NCBI GenBank assembly: GCA_030601885.1
Contig: JAUWAU010000013.1
Location: 62,001-126,000, forward strand
Reading direction: 5' to 3'
DNA: 64,000 bases
Origin: Armatimonadota bacterium
GTDB lineage: Bacteria > Armatimonadota > Zipacnadia > JAUWAU01
In this document: positions 38,471-47,149 of the stretch, in pieces
Position numbering within the stretch: position 1 is the first letter of the stretch
Layout of the letters: each line of letters begins with the position of its first letter
The notes under the pieces: generated by a model
Database searches by the model: none
Seen by the model: the letters and a program-made list of their open reading frames with translations, nothing else
What the model was told of the DNA's origin: nothing
Made by a program: the position numbers and the translations under genes

Positions 38471-39462
38471 GGCCGCTCATTCAGATAGAACTCAGCTTCG
38501 TCGTGGCCGGGTGTCTCGCCGTGACGTTGACGCCTCTGGCGATGTGGTTTGCCCGCCGTGTGGGTGCCATCGACCGGCCCGGCGGACGCCGAGGACACGC
38601 GGAAGCGACGCCCACGTGCGGCGGACTCGCGATATTCGTCGCGTTTTGGATCGCTGTGGGGATCGGTGCTCTGGTTGGCGGATGGGCACTAAGCACCCAG
38701 GTTTGGGGCGTGCTCATCGGCAGCACGGCGATCATGCTCATGGGACTCGCGGACGACCTATGGGGGCTCTCGGCTGCTCTGCGGATCGTCACCCAGATCG
38801 TCGTTGCTGCCGTGGTGGCTACCGTGTTCGACATCCGCATCGAAACACTAAGCAACTACTTCGGAGCCAGCGGCGCCTACATCTACCTGAATCATCTGGC
38901 ACTCCCCGCGACGGTGTTGTGGCTCGTGCTCATCACGAACGCGATCAACTGGGTGGACGGCCTTGACGGGCTGGCCGCCGGTATTGCCGGCCTCGCGGCG
39001 GTCACGCTCACTTTGATGGGGCTGGGCGCGCACGGCGGTGCGGCTACTGCTGCAGCCAGCATGGCCCTGTTTACCGCCGCGGTGTTTGGCTCGGCTCTCG
39101 CGGGAAGCACACTGGGATTTCTGAGGCACAATCTGCCGCCCGCGCGCATCTTCATGGGGGATTCCGGGTCGATGTTCCTGGGCTTCGTGCTCGGCTGCAT
39201 TGCCGTGATCGGGGCATTCAAGAAAGCCACTCTGGGCATCCTGGTGCCTGTGCTGGTGCTCGGCGTGCCTATCTGGGATCTGGTGTCCACCATCTGGCTG
39301 CGCTGGCGCAACGGGCAGCCTATCCACATCGCTGATGGCACGAACTTCCATTATCGCCTGCTGTCTCGAGGCCTCTCGAGGCGGGGCGTCCTGTATCTAC
39401 TCTACGCCGCCACTGGCGCGCTCTGCGTGATAGCACTGGTGCTGCAGCGAGGTATCGCGTAA
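38467..39462 (+). CDS. Undecaprenyl-phosphate GlcNAc-1-phosphate transferase (WecA/TagO/MraY superfamily)
   Basis: Transfers a sugar-1-phosphate from a UDP-sugar to undecaprenyl phosphate, starting O-antigen, teichoic-acid-like or other envelope glycan synthesis. The 331-residue protein has about ten membrane segments. Family marks: GLADDLWG (catalytic Asp pair), [37 protein letters not shown] and the C-terminal His-containing loop [15 protein letters not shown]. The His motif resembles the WecA/TagO side rather than MraY. The ATG overlaps the deaminase stop. With uppP 198 bases downstream, the pair links carrier-lipid use and recycling. Confidence 0.9.
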   Translation: MRPLIQIELSFVVAGCLAVTLTPLAMWFARRVGAIDRPGGRRGHAEATPTCGGLAIFVAFWIAVGIGALVGGWALSTQVWGVLIGSTAIMLMGLADDLWGLSAALRIVTQIVVAAVVATVFDIRIETLSNYFGASGAYIYLNHLALPATVLWLVLITNAINWVDGLDGLAAGIAGLAAVTLTLMGLGAHGGAATAAASMALFTAAVFGSALAGSTLGFLRHNLPPARIFMGDSGSMFLGFVLGCIAVIGAFKKATLGILVPVLVLGVPIWDLVSTIWLRWRNGQPIHIADGTNFHYRLLSRGLSRRGVLYLLYAATGALCVIALVLQRGIA

Positions 39463-39659
39463 CGGGTGGCGAACAGCCAGAGCGTCATACAGTTCCGAGT
39501 CCGGCGTGACGGAGTATCCAACGGGCCGCGGCGCATAGACGCAGACGAGCCGCGGCCCATAACTGTGGCCCCCCTCCGGACGAATGCGTATGGGCCGTGA
39601 AGGCCGGTGCGGCTGCGAAGCGGTAAAGCGCTGAACCACGCAAGCACACGTCATAACCA

Positions 39660-40496
39660 ATGGATCCCGTGACAGGCGCGATACTGGGCATCGTTCAAGG
39701 TGCAACGGAGTTCCTGCCGATATCCAGCAGTGGGCATCTGGTGGTGGCTGGTCACCTGCTCAAGACGGATGTCGGGGCCGAGGAGGGATCGTGGGCGGCC
39801 GTGGCCGTGTTGCTTCATTTGGGCACTCTGGCGGCCGTCGTCCTGTATTATCGGCGCGACTTGCGCGACATGCTGTTGGCCCTTTTTCGCCGGGGGGCGT
39901 CACGAGGGCAGGAGCAGCACCGAGGCCCGGCGGCGGCGCGTCGCCTGCTCGCCCTGATCGTGGTCGGGACGGTACCAGCCGCACTGGCGGGCTTGGGCCT
40001 TGAAAGGCCACTGGAGCATCTGTTTGACCCGCGACACGTGGGGCTCGTCGGCACCTTCTTGCTCGTAAGTGGCGGCCTGGTGTATCTGGCCGCGCGCCTG
40101 CAGGTTGTGGACACTGCGGCCGAGGCGATGTCGTGGTGGGACGCCCTGCTTATCGGCATCGGCCAGGCGTGTGCGCTCGTCCCTGGTGTCTCGCGTTCCG
40201 GCGCGACGATCGCAGTCGGGAGAGCCTGCGGACTTGGCGACGAAGCAGCGCCCAGATTCGCCTTCCTGTTGTCCGTCCCCGCTATTCTCGGCGGAACGAT
40301 AGTTGAGCTCGATTCGCTCAGAAGTCTGGACATGGCCGACATTTCGAGCTACGCTGTCGGATTCATCGCGGCGATGCTCTCCGGTATTGTGGCGATACAC
40401 ATTGTTATTCGGACCCTGCAGCAGCGCAGGTTCTACATTTTCGCGGTGTATTGTTGGCTCCTCGGTGGCGTCTTGCTGCTGGCGGAGCTACTTTAG
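39660..40496 (+). CDS. uppP: Undecaprenyl-diphosphatase
   Basis: Integral membrane phosphatase that recycles undecaprenyl diphosphate to the monophosphate for peptidoglycan and other glycans; overexpression gives bacitracin resistance in known cases. The two signature regions are GIVQGATEFLPISSSGHLVV (Glu-rich, about 10-29) and LVPGVSRSGATIAVGRACGL (catalytic Ser/Arg, about 175-194). The 278-residue length and multiple membrane segments are standard. No clear ribosome site stands before the ATG at 39660; the conserved N terminus nevertheless supports it. Confidence 0.96.
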   Translation: MDPVTGAILGIVQGATEFLPISSSGHLVVAGHLLKTDVGAEEGSWAAVAVLLHLGTLAAVVLYYRRDLRDMLLALFRRGASRGQEQHRGPAAARRLLALIVVGTVPAALAGLGLERPLEHLFDPRHVGLVGTFLLVSGGLVYLAARLQVVDTAAEAMSWWDALLIGIGQACALVPGVSRSGATIAVGRACGLGDEAAPRFAFLLSVPAILGGTIVELDSLRSLDMADISSYAVGFIAAMLSGIVAIHIVIRTLQQRRFYIFAVYCWLLGGVLLLAELL

Positions 40497-40565
40497 CTTG
40501 CGCTACTCGCCAGTTATGGCCTCCGAACAATGCGGAGCGAGGGCAGCCTTTAGGAGTGATGCTTT

Positions 40566-42842
40566 GTGGACATGACATTTACCCCCATAGAATGGCTGTT
40601 TCTATGGGGAGTACTGGCATCGGCCGCCATTGGCTTCGGGTACGCCATGTTCCTGCGCCGGCAGGTGCTTGCCCTGCCGCAAGGCACCGAGAAGATGGTG
40701 GAGGTGGCGACGCTCATCCAACAGGGAGCGCATGCCTACATCATCCGGCAGTTTCGCACCATTGCCTTTCTGGTCGTCATCCTCGGGATAGGACTCACCA
40801 TTAGCGGCATGGGTCAAGGCGCTGCCATCGCCGCGGGCCGCGGCATCGCCTTCTTGGCCGGCTGCTTCGGCTCCGCCATGACCGGATTCATGGGCATGTG
40901 GCTGGCTGTGCGCGGCAACGTGCGCTGTGCCCAGGCGTCTCGTACAAGTCTCGCCGAAGCCCTCACGATCGCCTTTCGCAGTGGCTCCGTCACCGGGATG
41001 TTCACCGTGGTGATGGGGCTGTTGGGGGCGACGATCATCTTCATGCTGTTCCGGGAGCAGGCGGAGGAGGTCCTGTTAGGCTTCGGTTTCGGCGGCTGTC
41101 TGCTGGCGCTCTTCATGCGTGTCGGGGGCGGCATCTTCACTAAGGCCGCAGACATTGGCGCGGATCTGGTGGGGAAGGTCGAGGCCGGCATCCCCGAGGA
41201 CGATCCGCGCAACGCCGCGGTGATCGCCGACAACGTCGGCGACAATGTGGGTGACTGCGCCGGGATGGCCGCGGACATCTTCGAGTCGTACGAGGTCACG
41301 CTGGTTGCTGCCATGATCCTGGCGCTCCTGCATCCGGACCCGGAGGTGGCCAAGCAGTGGATTGTCTTCGCCCTCATCGTTCGTGGTGTCGGAGTCCTGA
41401 CGTCCATACTGGGCACATACCTGGTGAAAGTGCGGCATGAGCGGGAGCCGGCGATGAACGCCATCGGGCGCGGCTTTATCTGGTCGGCGGTCCTGTCGGC
41501 CGTCGGCTTTTACGGGTTCGCACACTGGTACGTGCAGGACCTGCGCCTGTTCTGGGCAACCACTGCGGGGCTGGCCCTCGCTGTGGTGATATATTTGCTC
41601 ACCGAGTACTACACCTCCACGCGCAAGCCTCCTACGCAGGAGGTCGCCGAAAGCACCCAAACCGGGACGGCAACTAACATTCTGTCAGGCTTTGCCAGCG
41701 GCATGGAGAGCAGCGTCGCCGCCGTTCTCGTCATCTGCGCCGCCGTCTTCGTCTCGATGCTCATCTTCCGTGACGGCACGACCAACACCATCCTCTTCGG
41801 CATCTCCCTGTGCGGTTTGGGGATGCTCACCACCACCGGTGTCATCGTCTCCATGGACTCATACGGCCCCATCGCGGACAACGCCAACGGCATCGGTGAG
41901 ATGGCGAATCTGGAAGAGGACGCTCGCCGGCGCCTGGACGAGCTCGACGCAGTGGGCAACACCACAAAGGCAGCCACAAAAGGCTTCGCCATCGCGTCGG
42001 CCGTCATCGCCGCTATCGCCCTGTTCGGCTCATATATGGGCAAGGTGATGGAGGGGCTGCGCGAGTCTGGCATGCTGGAGCGTACGGCGCAGCAGTTTGG
42101 CATGACGCCGGAGGCGCTTGAGACAATCCGGTTCCCCATCACGGTTGCAGAACCTACTGTGTTCATTGGCCTGCTCATCGGCGGCGCGATGCCCTTCCTG
42201 TTCAGCTCGCTGACCATTCGCGCCGTGAGTCGGGCCGCGGTCAGCATCATCAACGAGGTGCGCCGGCAGTTCCGCGAGATTCCCGGGCTGTGGGAAGGAA
42301 AAGCCCAGCCAGACTCGGCCCGCTGTGTTGACATGTGCACAACGGCCGCCATTCGCGAACTCATCGGGCCAGGGCTTCTCGCCATTCTGATGCCCTTGGT
42401 GATCGGCTGCCTCCTGGGCTGGGCCGCCCTTGGAGGATACCTGGCCGGCACCATCGTCACGGGCCAGTTGATGGCCGTGATGCTGGCCAACTCCGGCGCG
42501 ATGTGGGACAACGCCAAGAAGATCATCGAGGACGGCGCCTACGGAGGCAAAGGCTCCGAGACGCACAAGGCGGCGGTCGTCAGCGACACGGTGGGCGATC
42601 CGTTCAAGGACACCGCCGGGCCCGCCCTCAACCCGCTCATCAAGGTGATGAACCTGGTTGGCGTGCTCGCCATCCCGCTCGTTGTGGCGTGGCAGAACAC
42701 GACCTTGGGCTATGTCGTTGGCGCGATCTGCGCTGTCATCGTCATCGGGGCGGTCTTGTTCTCGAGGCGGGGCCCGCGCAAACCGGAAGAGACGCAGGCG
42801 CAAGCGGTCCTGGCTACCGGTGAGAGCTCCGGCAATGAGTAG
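40566..42842 (+). CDS. hppA: Membrane-bound proton-translocating pyrophosphatase, K+-independent type
   Basis: Couples pyrophosphate hydrolysis to ion export across the cytoplasmic membrane. A GTG at 40566 follows AGGAG by 9 bases; 758 residues, about 16 membrane segments. Catalytic loops are intact: [20 protein letters not shown]-like sequence (here [20 protein letters not shown]), then [20 protein letters not shown], and the C-terminal [19 protein letters not shown]. The residues that set potassium dependence read [10 protein letters not shown], with Lys468 and Thr471, as in K+-independent H+ pumps (dependent ones have Ala and Gly). It probably saves biosynthetic pyrophosphate as proton motive force. 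Confidence 0.97.
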   Translation: [758 protein letters not shown]

Positions 42843-42867
42843 ACACCTTGACATCCGGACGAAGGAA

Positions 42868-42897
42868 TCTGGCCCGCCGATTCAGGCGGGCCAGATT
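42868..42897. terminator. Shared hairpin between convergent hppA and SagB-like genes
   Basis: TCTGGCCCGCC pairs perfectly with GGCGGGCCAGA around GATTCA, 11 pairs. T-rich stretches on either side are weak (TTCATC on plus, TTCCTTC on minus), so it may serve both strands with partial efficiency. Confidence 0.7.
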
Positions 42898-42931
42898 CAT
42901 CAATGCGGTGCGCAGCCTGTAGCTTCTTGCA

Positions 42932-43687
42932 TCAGGACCGCCGCGGTCTTCGTCGGCGCACGGGCTTCCCCACCACGCCAACGTACAGCGTGGTCTCACG
43001 CTCGCCGTCCACGCCGACGATGGCATTCACTTCATCGTCGTAAAGCGCCCCGATCATGCACGAGCCCAAGCCCATGGCCTCCGCGGCGAGCGACAGGTGG
43101 GCGCCGATGTGGCCGGCGTCCAGGTAGAGGTACCGATAGCAGCGGTCTCCGTACTTCCACCTGGTGCGATCCACCACAGCCGTCCATACGAATACTGCGG
43201 CGGCGGCGGCCGCCATCTGCTGGTCCAGGCAGGCGGCGCCGACCTCTGAGGAGAGGTCACCCCGGCGCAGCAGCTCCAGCCGATGATCTGGCACGAGGTA
43301 GTGGTACACGCCCGGGTCGAGCCCGTTGACTCGATTCACTACGATATAGGTCTCGCACGGATACAGCGCCCCGGCCGACGGTGCTGCGCGCAGGTCGTAA
43401 TCGCCGGCCCGGTCCGTCACTCCCTGCGTGGACCACAGAAGCTGCGAAAGCTCACGCAAAGACAGCGGGGCGCCCGTATAGTCGCGCTGCGATCGCCGTC
43501 CGTTGATGATGCGCCACAGCCCTCGGCCACCGGACGTCTCCACCGGCGGCAGGGACACGATGGCCGGTGCGTCCGGGTGGCGCTTGTACGTCTCAGGCAT
43601 GTCAACCAGATCGAGCGGCCGGCGCGGGATGCGCCCGCGATGATACTTGGTCTCGTCCTGGTATTGCTGTCCGATGCGGTCCTGCAT
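42932..43687 (-). CDS. SagB/ThcOx-type FMN oxidoreductase
   Basis: Nitroreductase-fold flavoenzyme. In peptide clusters SagB oxidises azolines made by a cyclodehydratase; stand-alone homologues have unknown substrates. The 251-residue protein shows the family pattern: INGRRSQRDYTGAPLSLREL, then LLWSTQGVTD, RAAPSAGALYPCETYIVVNR, DPGVYHYLVPDHRLELLRRG and, near the end, DAGHIGAHLSLAAEAMGLGS. No YcaO, precursor peptide or RRE gene is adjacent, so a peptide-modification role is not supported here. The last residues are Arg-rich. Confidence 0.88.
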   Translation of the reverse strand: MQDRIGQQYQDETKYHRGRIPRRPLDLVDMPETYKRHPDAPAIVSLPPVETSGGRGLWRIINGRRSQRDYTGAPLSLRELSQLLWSTQGVTDRAGDYDLRAAPSAGALYPCETYIVVNRVNGLDPGVYHYLVPDHRLELLRRGDLSSEVGAACLDQQMAAAAAAVFVWTAVVDRTRWKYGDRCYRYLYLDAGHIGAHLSLAAEAMGLGSCMIGALYDDEVNAIVGVDGERETTLYVGVVGKPVRRRRPRRS

Positions 43688-43968
43688 TGTTTCTCACACT
43701 TGTCGCTCGCGCCCGCTCCGGCGGCGGCGCGTGTCGAGATAGCCGGCGGCCCCGTGCTGCCTGGCGTTGCCTGGGCCCACACCAGCTCACCCCGACCTGT
43801 TCGCCCTGACGCTTCCTTGACCTGCCGGTGCGCCCTGGCCCCCTTATCCGAGCAGCACACGAAGGACATACGCCGTGCCGAGAGAAAAGACGTTTGACAT
43901 ATGAGGATGTGCGGCATATAATCTGCAGTAGCGTAGTTGCGTGGATGCTGCGGCCGGAGGGGGTCCGC

Positions 43969-44841
43969 GTGAAGCAGTGTCCCTCGTGCAATCGTGTCTG
44001 GATGCTGGATGCGACCCATCCCGATGACGGCGTATGGGCCGAGGAAGCAGAGCGGATCGATGGGGCGGATCGCGACTACTGCCCCGACTGCCTCGCCAAG
44101 CGCCAAGCCCAAGTTGCCGGCCTGAGTCACGACATCGAAGAGATAGTAGAGCGGCGCCAGGCCCAAACAGCCGTGGCGCCGCCTGTGTATGACTCCGGGG
44201 CTTCCGCGCCTTGGCGGCGACCCATCATCATAGCCGCGCTCTTGATCGTTGTCATCGGCGGGGTCGTTGGCGTGCGGATGCTCTATGCTCCCGGGTCGGA
44301 CGAGATGGCGGGGTCGGGAGAAGCCAGGACGGGCGAGGCGTTCGAGGCGACACCGGCCGTCGGCGGGTACTGGTCCGCACCAGAGCCAGGCGGAGCCGCA
44401 GGGTCTCGCCAACCTGGCCGAGCCCAGCGGCCAACGCCCGGCAGATCCCTGCGCTCCGATCGCACCACAGACGGCCCATTCTCTTTCCTCGAGGAGCCGG
44501 TGCGACGGAGGACACCTGAGCGCAGAACCACCAGCAGGGCCTCCAGCTCATCGGCCGATCGACCTGGTACGACGGAATCGAGTCCGACGCGCGAGACCCC
44601 AACGTCAGCCACTGCGTCCGGAAGTGGCGAGGACTCGCCTCCCACACCCGACACCCCGACAGCCACGCCGGCGGAGACGCCAGAGGAAGATGAGGCACCG
44701 CCCGACGTTGAGGAGGGCGACGAGCCGCCGCCTGTCGAGATCCCGCCCGAGTTCTTCATTCCGCCCCCCGACGAGTTCGGGGAGCCTCCGATACCACCGC
44801 CGCCTGACGACATCATAATTCCCCCGCCGCCACCCGGATAG
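43969..44841 (+). CDS. Zinc-ribbon / transmembrane / Pro-rich tail protein
   Basis: Unrecognised 290-residue protein with a clear layout. A GTG at 43969 behind GGAGG (8 bases) begins VKQCPSCNRVWMLDA; the matching CPDCLAKRQ comes about 35 residues later, forming an N-terminal zinc ribbon. One membrane segment follows near residues 84-102 (PIIIAALLIVVIGGVVGV). The remaining 190 residues are low-complexity: Arg/Ser/Thr-rich, then strongly acidic and Pro-rich, ending in PPPPDDIIIPPPPPG. By the positive-inside rule the ribbon is cytosolic and the tail extracytoplasmic. It could be an envelope-spanning or stress-sensor-like protein; no partner is apparent. Confidence 0.65.
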   Translation: MKQCPSCNRVWMLDATHPDDGVWAEEAERIDGADRDYCPDCLAKRQAQVAGLSHDIEEIVERRQAQTAVAPPVYDSGASAPWRRPIIIAALLIVVIGGVVGVRMLYAPGSDEMAGSGEARTGEAFEATPAVGGYWSAPEPGGAAGSRQPGRAQRPTPGRSLRSDRTTDGPFSFLEEPVRRRTPERRTTSRASSSSADRPGTTESSPTRETPTSATASGSGEDSPPTPDTPTATPAETPEEDEAPPDVEEGDEPPPVEIPPEFFIPPPDEFGEPPIPPPPDDIIIPPPPPG

Positions 44842-44915
44842 CGCAGGCGCACAGTGGCCCCAGACTCAGCGAGCATCTGATCGGCCGCCAGTTTCATCGC
44901 TTCGGGGTCGAACAC
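44836..44915 (-). pseudogene. Possible remnant of a FAD-dependent oxidoreductase
   Basis: On the minus strand the frame reads VFDPEAMKLAADQMLAESGA then TVRLRY, which resembles the segment of FAD-dependent oxidoreductases where a substrate-domain helix (DPE-x-x-K-x-x-x-x-x-ML-x-E-x-G) is followed by a strand. No other part of such a gene is found; both sides run into unrelated sequence. Evidence is a single motif, so this is tentative. Confidence 0.35.
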
Positions 44916-44971
44916 ACGATGCGCCGGCGACGACAACGTCGCAGCTCTTCGAGTTCCCCCGCTCGGGAGGT

Positions 44972-45307
44972 TCACCCATCGGGTGGCTCCTCGATGCGGA
45001 TGCCGTGCTCCATAGCTTCCTGGACCACGGAGCTATCGCGCTGGCGCTGCTCGAATTCCTCGGGGGTGTACGGGAGCAGCTCGGGATAGAGGGGCAGTGC
45101 CCAGGCCTCATAGAGCGGAGGCAGTCTGTCGAGCCACGGTGTCCCGCGGAACTGCTCGGATACGAGGATGAGGTCCACGTCGCTGTCCTCGACGTGCTCG
45201 TTGCGGGCACGCGATCCGAATAGCACCGCCTCGCGAACGCCGACGCGCCTCATGAAAGCCCGCACTTCTTCGATCAGCTCGTCGAGTGCAACCTTCTTCC
45301 AAGCCAT
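44972..45307 (-). CDS. MNT-type nucleotidyltransferase (antitoxin)
   Basis: Minimal nucleotidyltransferase of 111 residues. The catalytic motif GSRARNEHVEDSDVDLILVS at residues 31-50 has the Gly-Ser and Asp43/Asp45 metal ligands. In studied HEPN-MNT pairs the MNT protein silences the HEPN ribonuclease by modifying it with nucleotides. The gene overlaps the upstream HEPN gene by 34 bases. The C-terminal part (YPELLPYTPEEFEQRQRDSS) is typical of the group that pairs with HEPN. Confidence 0.87.
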   Translation of the reverse strand: MAWKKVALDELIEEVRAFMRRVGVREAVLFGSRARNEHVEDSDVDLILVSEQFRGTPWLDRLPPLYEAWALPLYPELLPYTPEEFEQRQRDSSVVQEAMEHGIRIEEPPDG

Positions 45308-45669
45308 TCCGCTGCTTGCGTGGCCCAGGCCACGGCTTCCTCAGCGTTCGTCCGGCCAAACATCTTGAACGGCGGCCCGCCGGCGGCATCGGCGTATCGC
45401 GTAGAAGCATAAAAGGGCATCAGCTTCTGGATGGCATCGAGGACGTCATCCGGCATATCCGGGAAGCACTGGTGCGCCATTGCCACGAGATTGTGGGTGC
45501 CCGGCCAACGCTCGTGTCGCAGGACCGGATACCCGCACTTGAGCAACTTCTCGACGGCCTGCCTGGCGCAGAATACCGCCCAGTTCCAGCGGCCGGCCGC
45601 CAGCATGTCGCGGGCCGCCGCCAGATCATGCTCGGCGTCTTCTATGGTATCAGCCGCTTGTTGCCTCAT
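45274..45669 (-). CDS. HEPN-domain ribonuclease (toxin)
   Basis: 131-residue all-helical HEPN protein starting MRQQAADTIEDAEHDLAAAR, with WAVFCARQAVEKLLKC in the second helix. The RNase motif R-x4-6-H is present as Arg54-WPGT-His59, so the protein could be an active toxin. Order (HEPN first, MNT second) and overlap follow known modules. The ATG at 45669 lies inside the last 20 bases of gatB, and the ribosome site is weak, so translation may be coupled to gatB. Confidence 0.87.
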   Translation of the reverse strand: MRQQAADTIEDAEHDLAAARDMLAAGRWNWAVFCARQAVEKLLKCGYPVLRHERWPGTHNLVAMAHQCFPDMPDDVLDAIQKLMPFYASTRYADAAGGPPFKMFGRTNAEEAVAWATQAAEWLGRRLHSTS

Positions 45670-47104
45670 CGCGCTTCGCCGCCAGCTTCTCTCGCAGGAT
45701 CTTGTTCGCCAACTTCGGGTCAACTTTCCCCTGCGTCTTCTTCATGATCTGCCCCATGAGGGCAGCGGCGGCGCGGTCCTTGCCCCCGAGATAGTCTGCG
45801 ACGATATTGGGACTGTCTGCGAGCACCTCATCGACGACTGCCCTAACTGCCTCGTCGTCGGAGATGAGCGTCAAGTTCCTCTCCTGGCAGATGACGTCGG
45901 GCAGCTTTCCGGTCTCGAACATATCCTCAAAGACTTGCTTGCCGATCTTGCCGCTGATCGTCCCAGCGGCGATCATGTCCAGCATTTTGGCGAGGTGTTC
46001 CGGGGTGACCTTGCAGTCGGTAATGGGGATGCCGGTCTCGTTGAGCTTGCCCATGAGATCGACCATGACCCAGTTCGCCGCGGCCTTGGCGTCGGCGTGT
46101 AAGCGGGTGCATTCCTCGAAGTAGTCCGCCATCTCGCGAGTCCCGGTGAGCACCCCCGCATCGTACTCGGGGATGCCATATTGCTCCACCAGCCTCTCGC
46201 GCCGTGCCCGCGGGAGCTCGGGAAGCGCCCGGCGCACCTCTTCGATCCACTCATCGCTCAGCGCCATGGGCAGGAGATCCGGCTCCGGGAAGTAGCGGTA
46301 CTCGTCCGAGCTCTCCTTGTGCCGCATCGTCGTCGTCATACCTCGCTCGACGTTCCAGCGGCGCGTCTCCCGCGCCGGCAGCTCAGCGCCCTCCGCGAGG
46401 GCCTTCTTCTGCCGCTCGATCTCGTAGGCAATGGCGTCGTGGACCGCTCGGAAAGAGTTCAGGTTCTTCAGCTCAACGAGCCCGGTCACCTCACCGGTCT
46501 CGGTGTCGCGCACATTCACGGTCGGTTCGCAGCGCATAGCCCCCTGCTCAGGGCTGGCCGTCGAGACGCCGATGTACCGCAGCAGGGACTGGAGCGCGAG
46601 CAGGTACGCGCGCGCCTCGGCGGGGGAGTTCATCTCCGGTTCGCTCACGATCTCCATCAGCGGCACACCGCACCGGTTGTAGTCCTGCAGGCTAGTGCCG
46701 TCCGGCGCGTGGAGCGACTTGCCGGTGTCCTCCTCGAGATGGACGCGGCGAATCCTGATCCGCTTCGTGGCGCCGTCAACGTCTATTTCGATGTAGCCGT
46801 CCCTGCTCAGCGGCTCGTCGAACTGGGATATCTGGTAGTTCTTCGGCAGATCGGGGTAGTAGTAGTTCTTGCGGGCGAAACGGGAGTGCTTCTGCACCTC
46901 GCAGCTCAGCGCCAACGCCGTCTCAACAACGCCCTCTATCGCCTTCTTATTTGCCACCGGCAACACCCCCGGCAGCCCTAGGCACACCGGGCAGCAGTGG
47001 GTGTTGGGCTCGGCGCCGAACACTGCGCGGCATCCGCAGAACATCTTGCTTCCGGTCTGCAGGTGCGCGTGCACTTCCATGCCAATGATAGCTTCGAACG
47101 GCAT
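45650..47104 (-). CDS. gatB: Asp-tRNA(Asn)/Glu-tRNA(Gln) amidotransferase subunit B
   Basis: Activates the misacylated tRNA carboxylate with ATP and receives ammonia from GatA, allowing Gln-tRNA (and perhaps Asn-tRNA) synthesis without the direct synthetase. 484 residues. N-terminal IIGMEVHAHLQTGSKMFCGC and CCPVCLGLPGVLPVAN carry the zinc Cys set, DLPKNYQISQFDEPL is the conserved loop, and the C terminus is the YqeY-like tRNA-binding domain (AAALMGQIMKKTQGKVDPKL). It follows gatA by 45 bases. Confidence 0.98.
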   Translation of the reverse strand: MPFEAIIGMEVHAHLQTGSKMFCGCRAVFGAEPNTHCCPVCLGLPGVLPVANKKAIEGVVETALALSCEVQKHSRFARKNYYYPDLPKNYQISQFDEPLSRDGYIEIDVDGATKRIRIRRVHLEEDTGKSLHAPDGTSLQDYNRCGVPLMEIVSEPEMNSPAEARAYLLALQSLLRYIGVSTASPEQGAMRCEPTVNVRDTETGEVTGLVELKNLNSFRAVHDAIAYEIERQKKALAEGAELPARETRRWNVERGMTTTMRHKESSDEYRYFPEPDLLPMALSDEWIEEVRRALPELPRARRERLVEQYGIPEYDAGVLTGTREMADYFEECTRLHADAKAAANWVMVDLMGKLNETGIPITDCKVTPEHLAKMLDMIAAGTISGKIGKQVFEDMFETGKLPDVICQERNLTLISDDEAVRAVVDEVLADSPNIVADYLGGKDRAAAALMGQIMKKTQGKVDPKLANKILREKLAAKRDEATSG

Positions 47105-47149
47105 TGTGCTAGATCGCTCCCTCTGCGCTCGCCGGTCTGCAACTGACCA

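Noticed and set aside
39463-39659. Possible small gene or RNA between the WecA/TagO-type gene and uppP
   Set aside because: No ribosome site, tRNA-like fold, or terminator-flanked transcript could be recognised; treated as spacer.
42932-43687. SagB-like gene as part of an azole-peptide (RiPP) cluster
   Set aside because: No YcaO cyclodehydratase, precursor peptide, RRE or transporter gene is adjacent.
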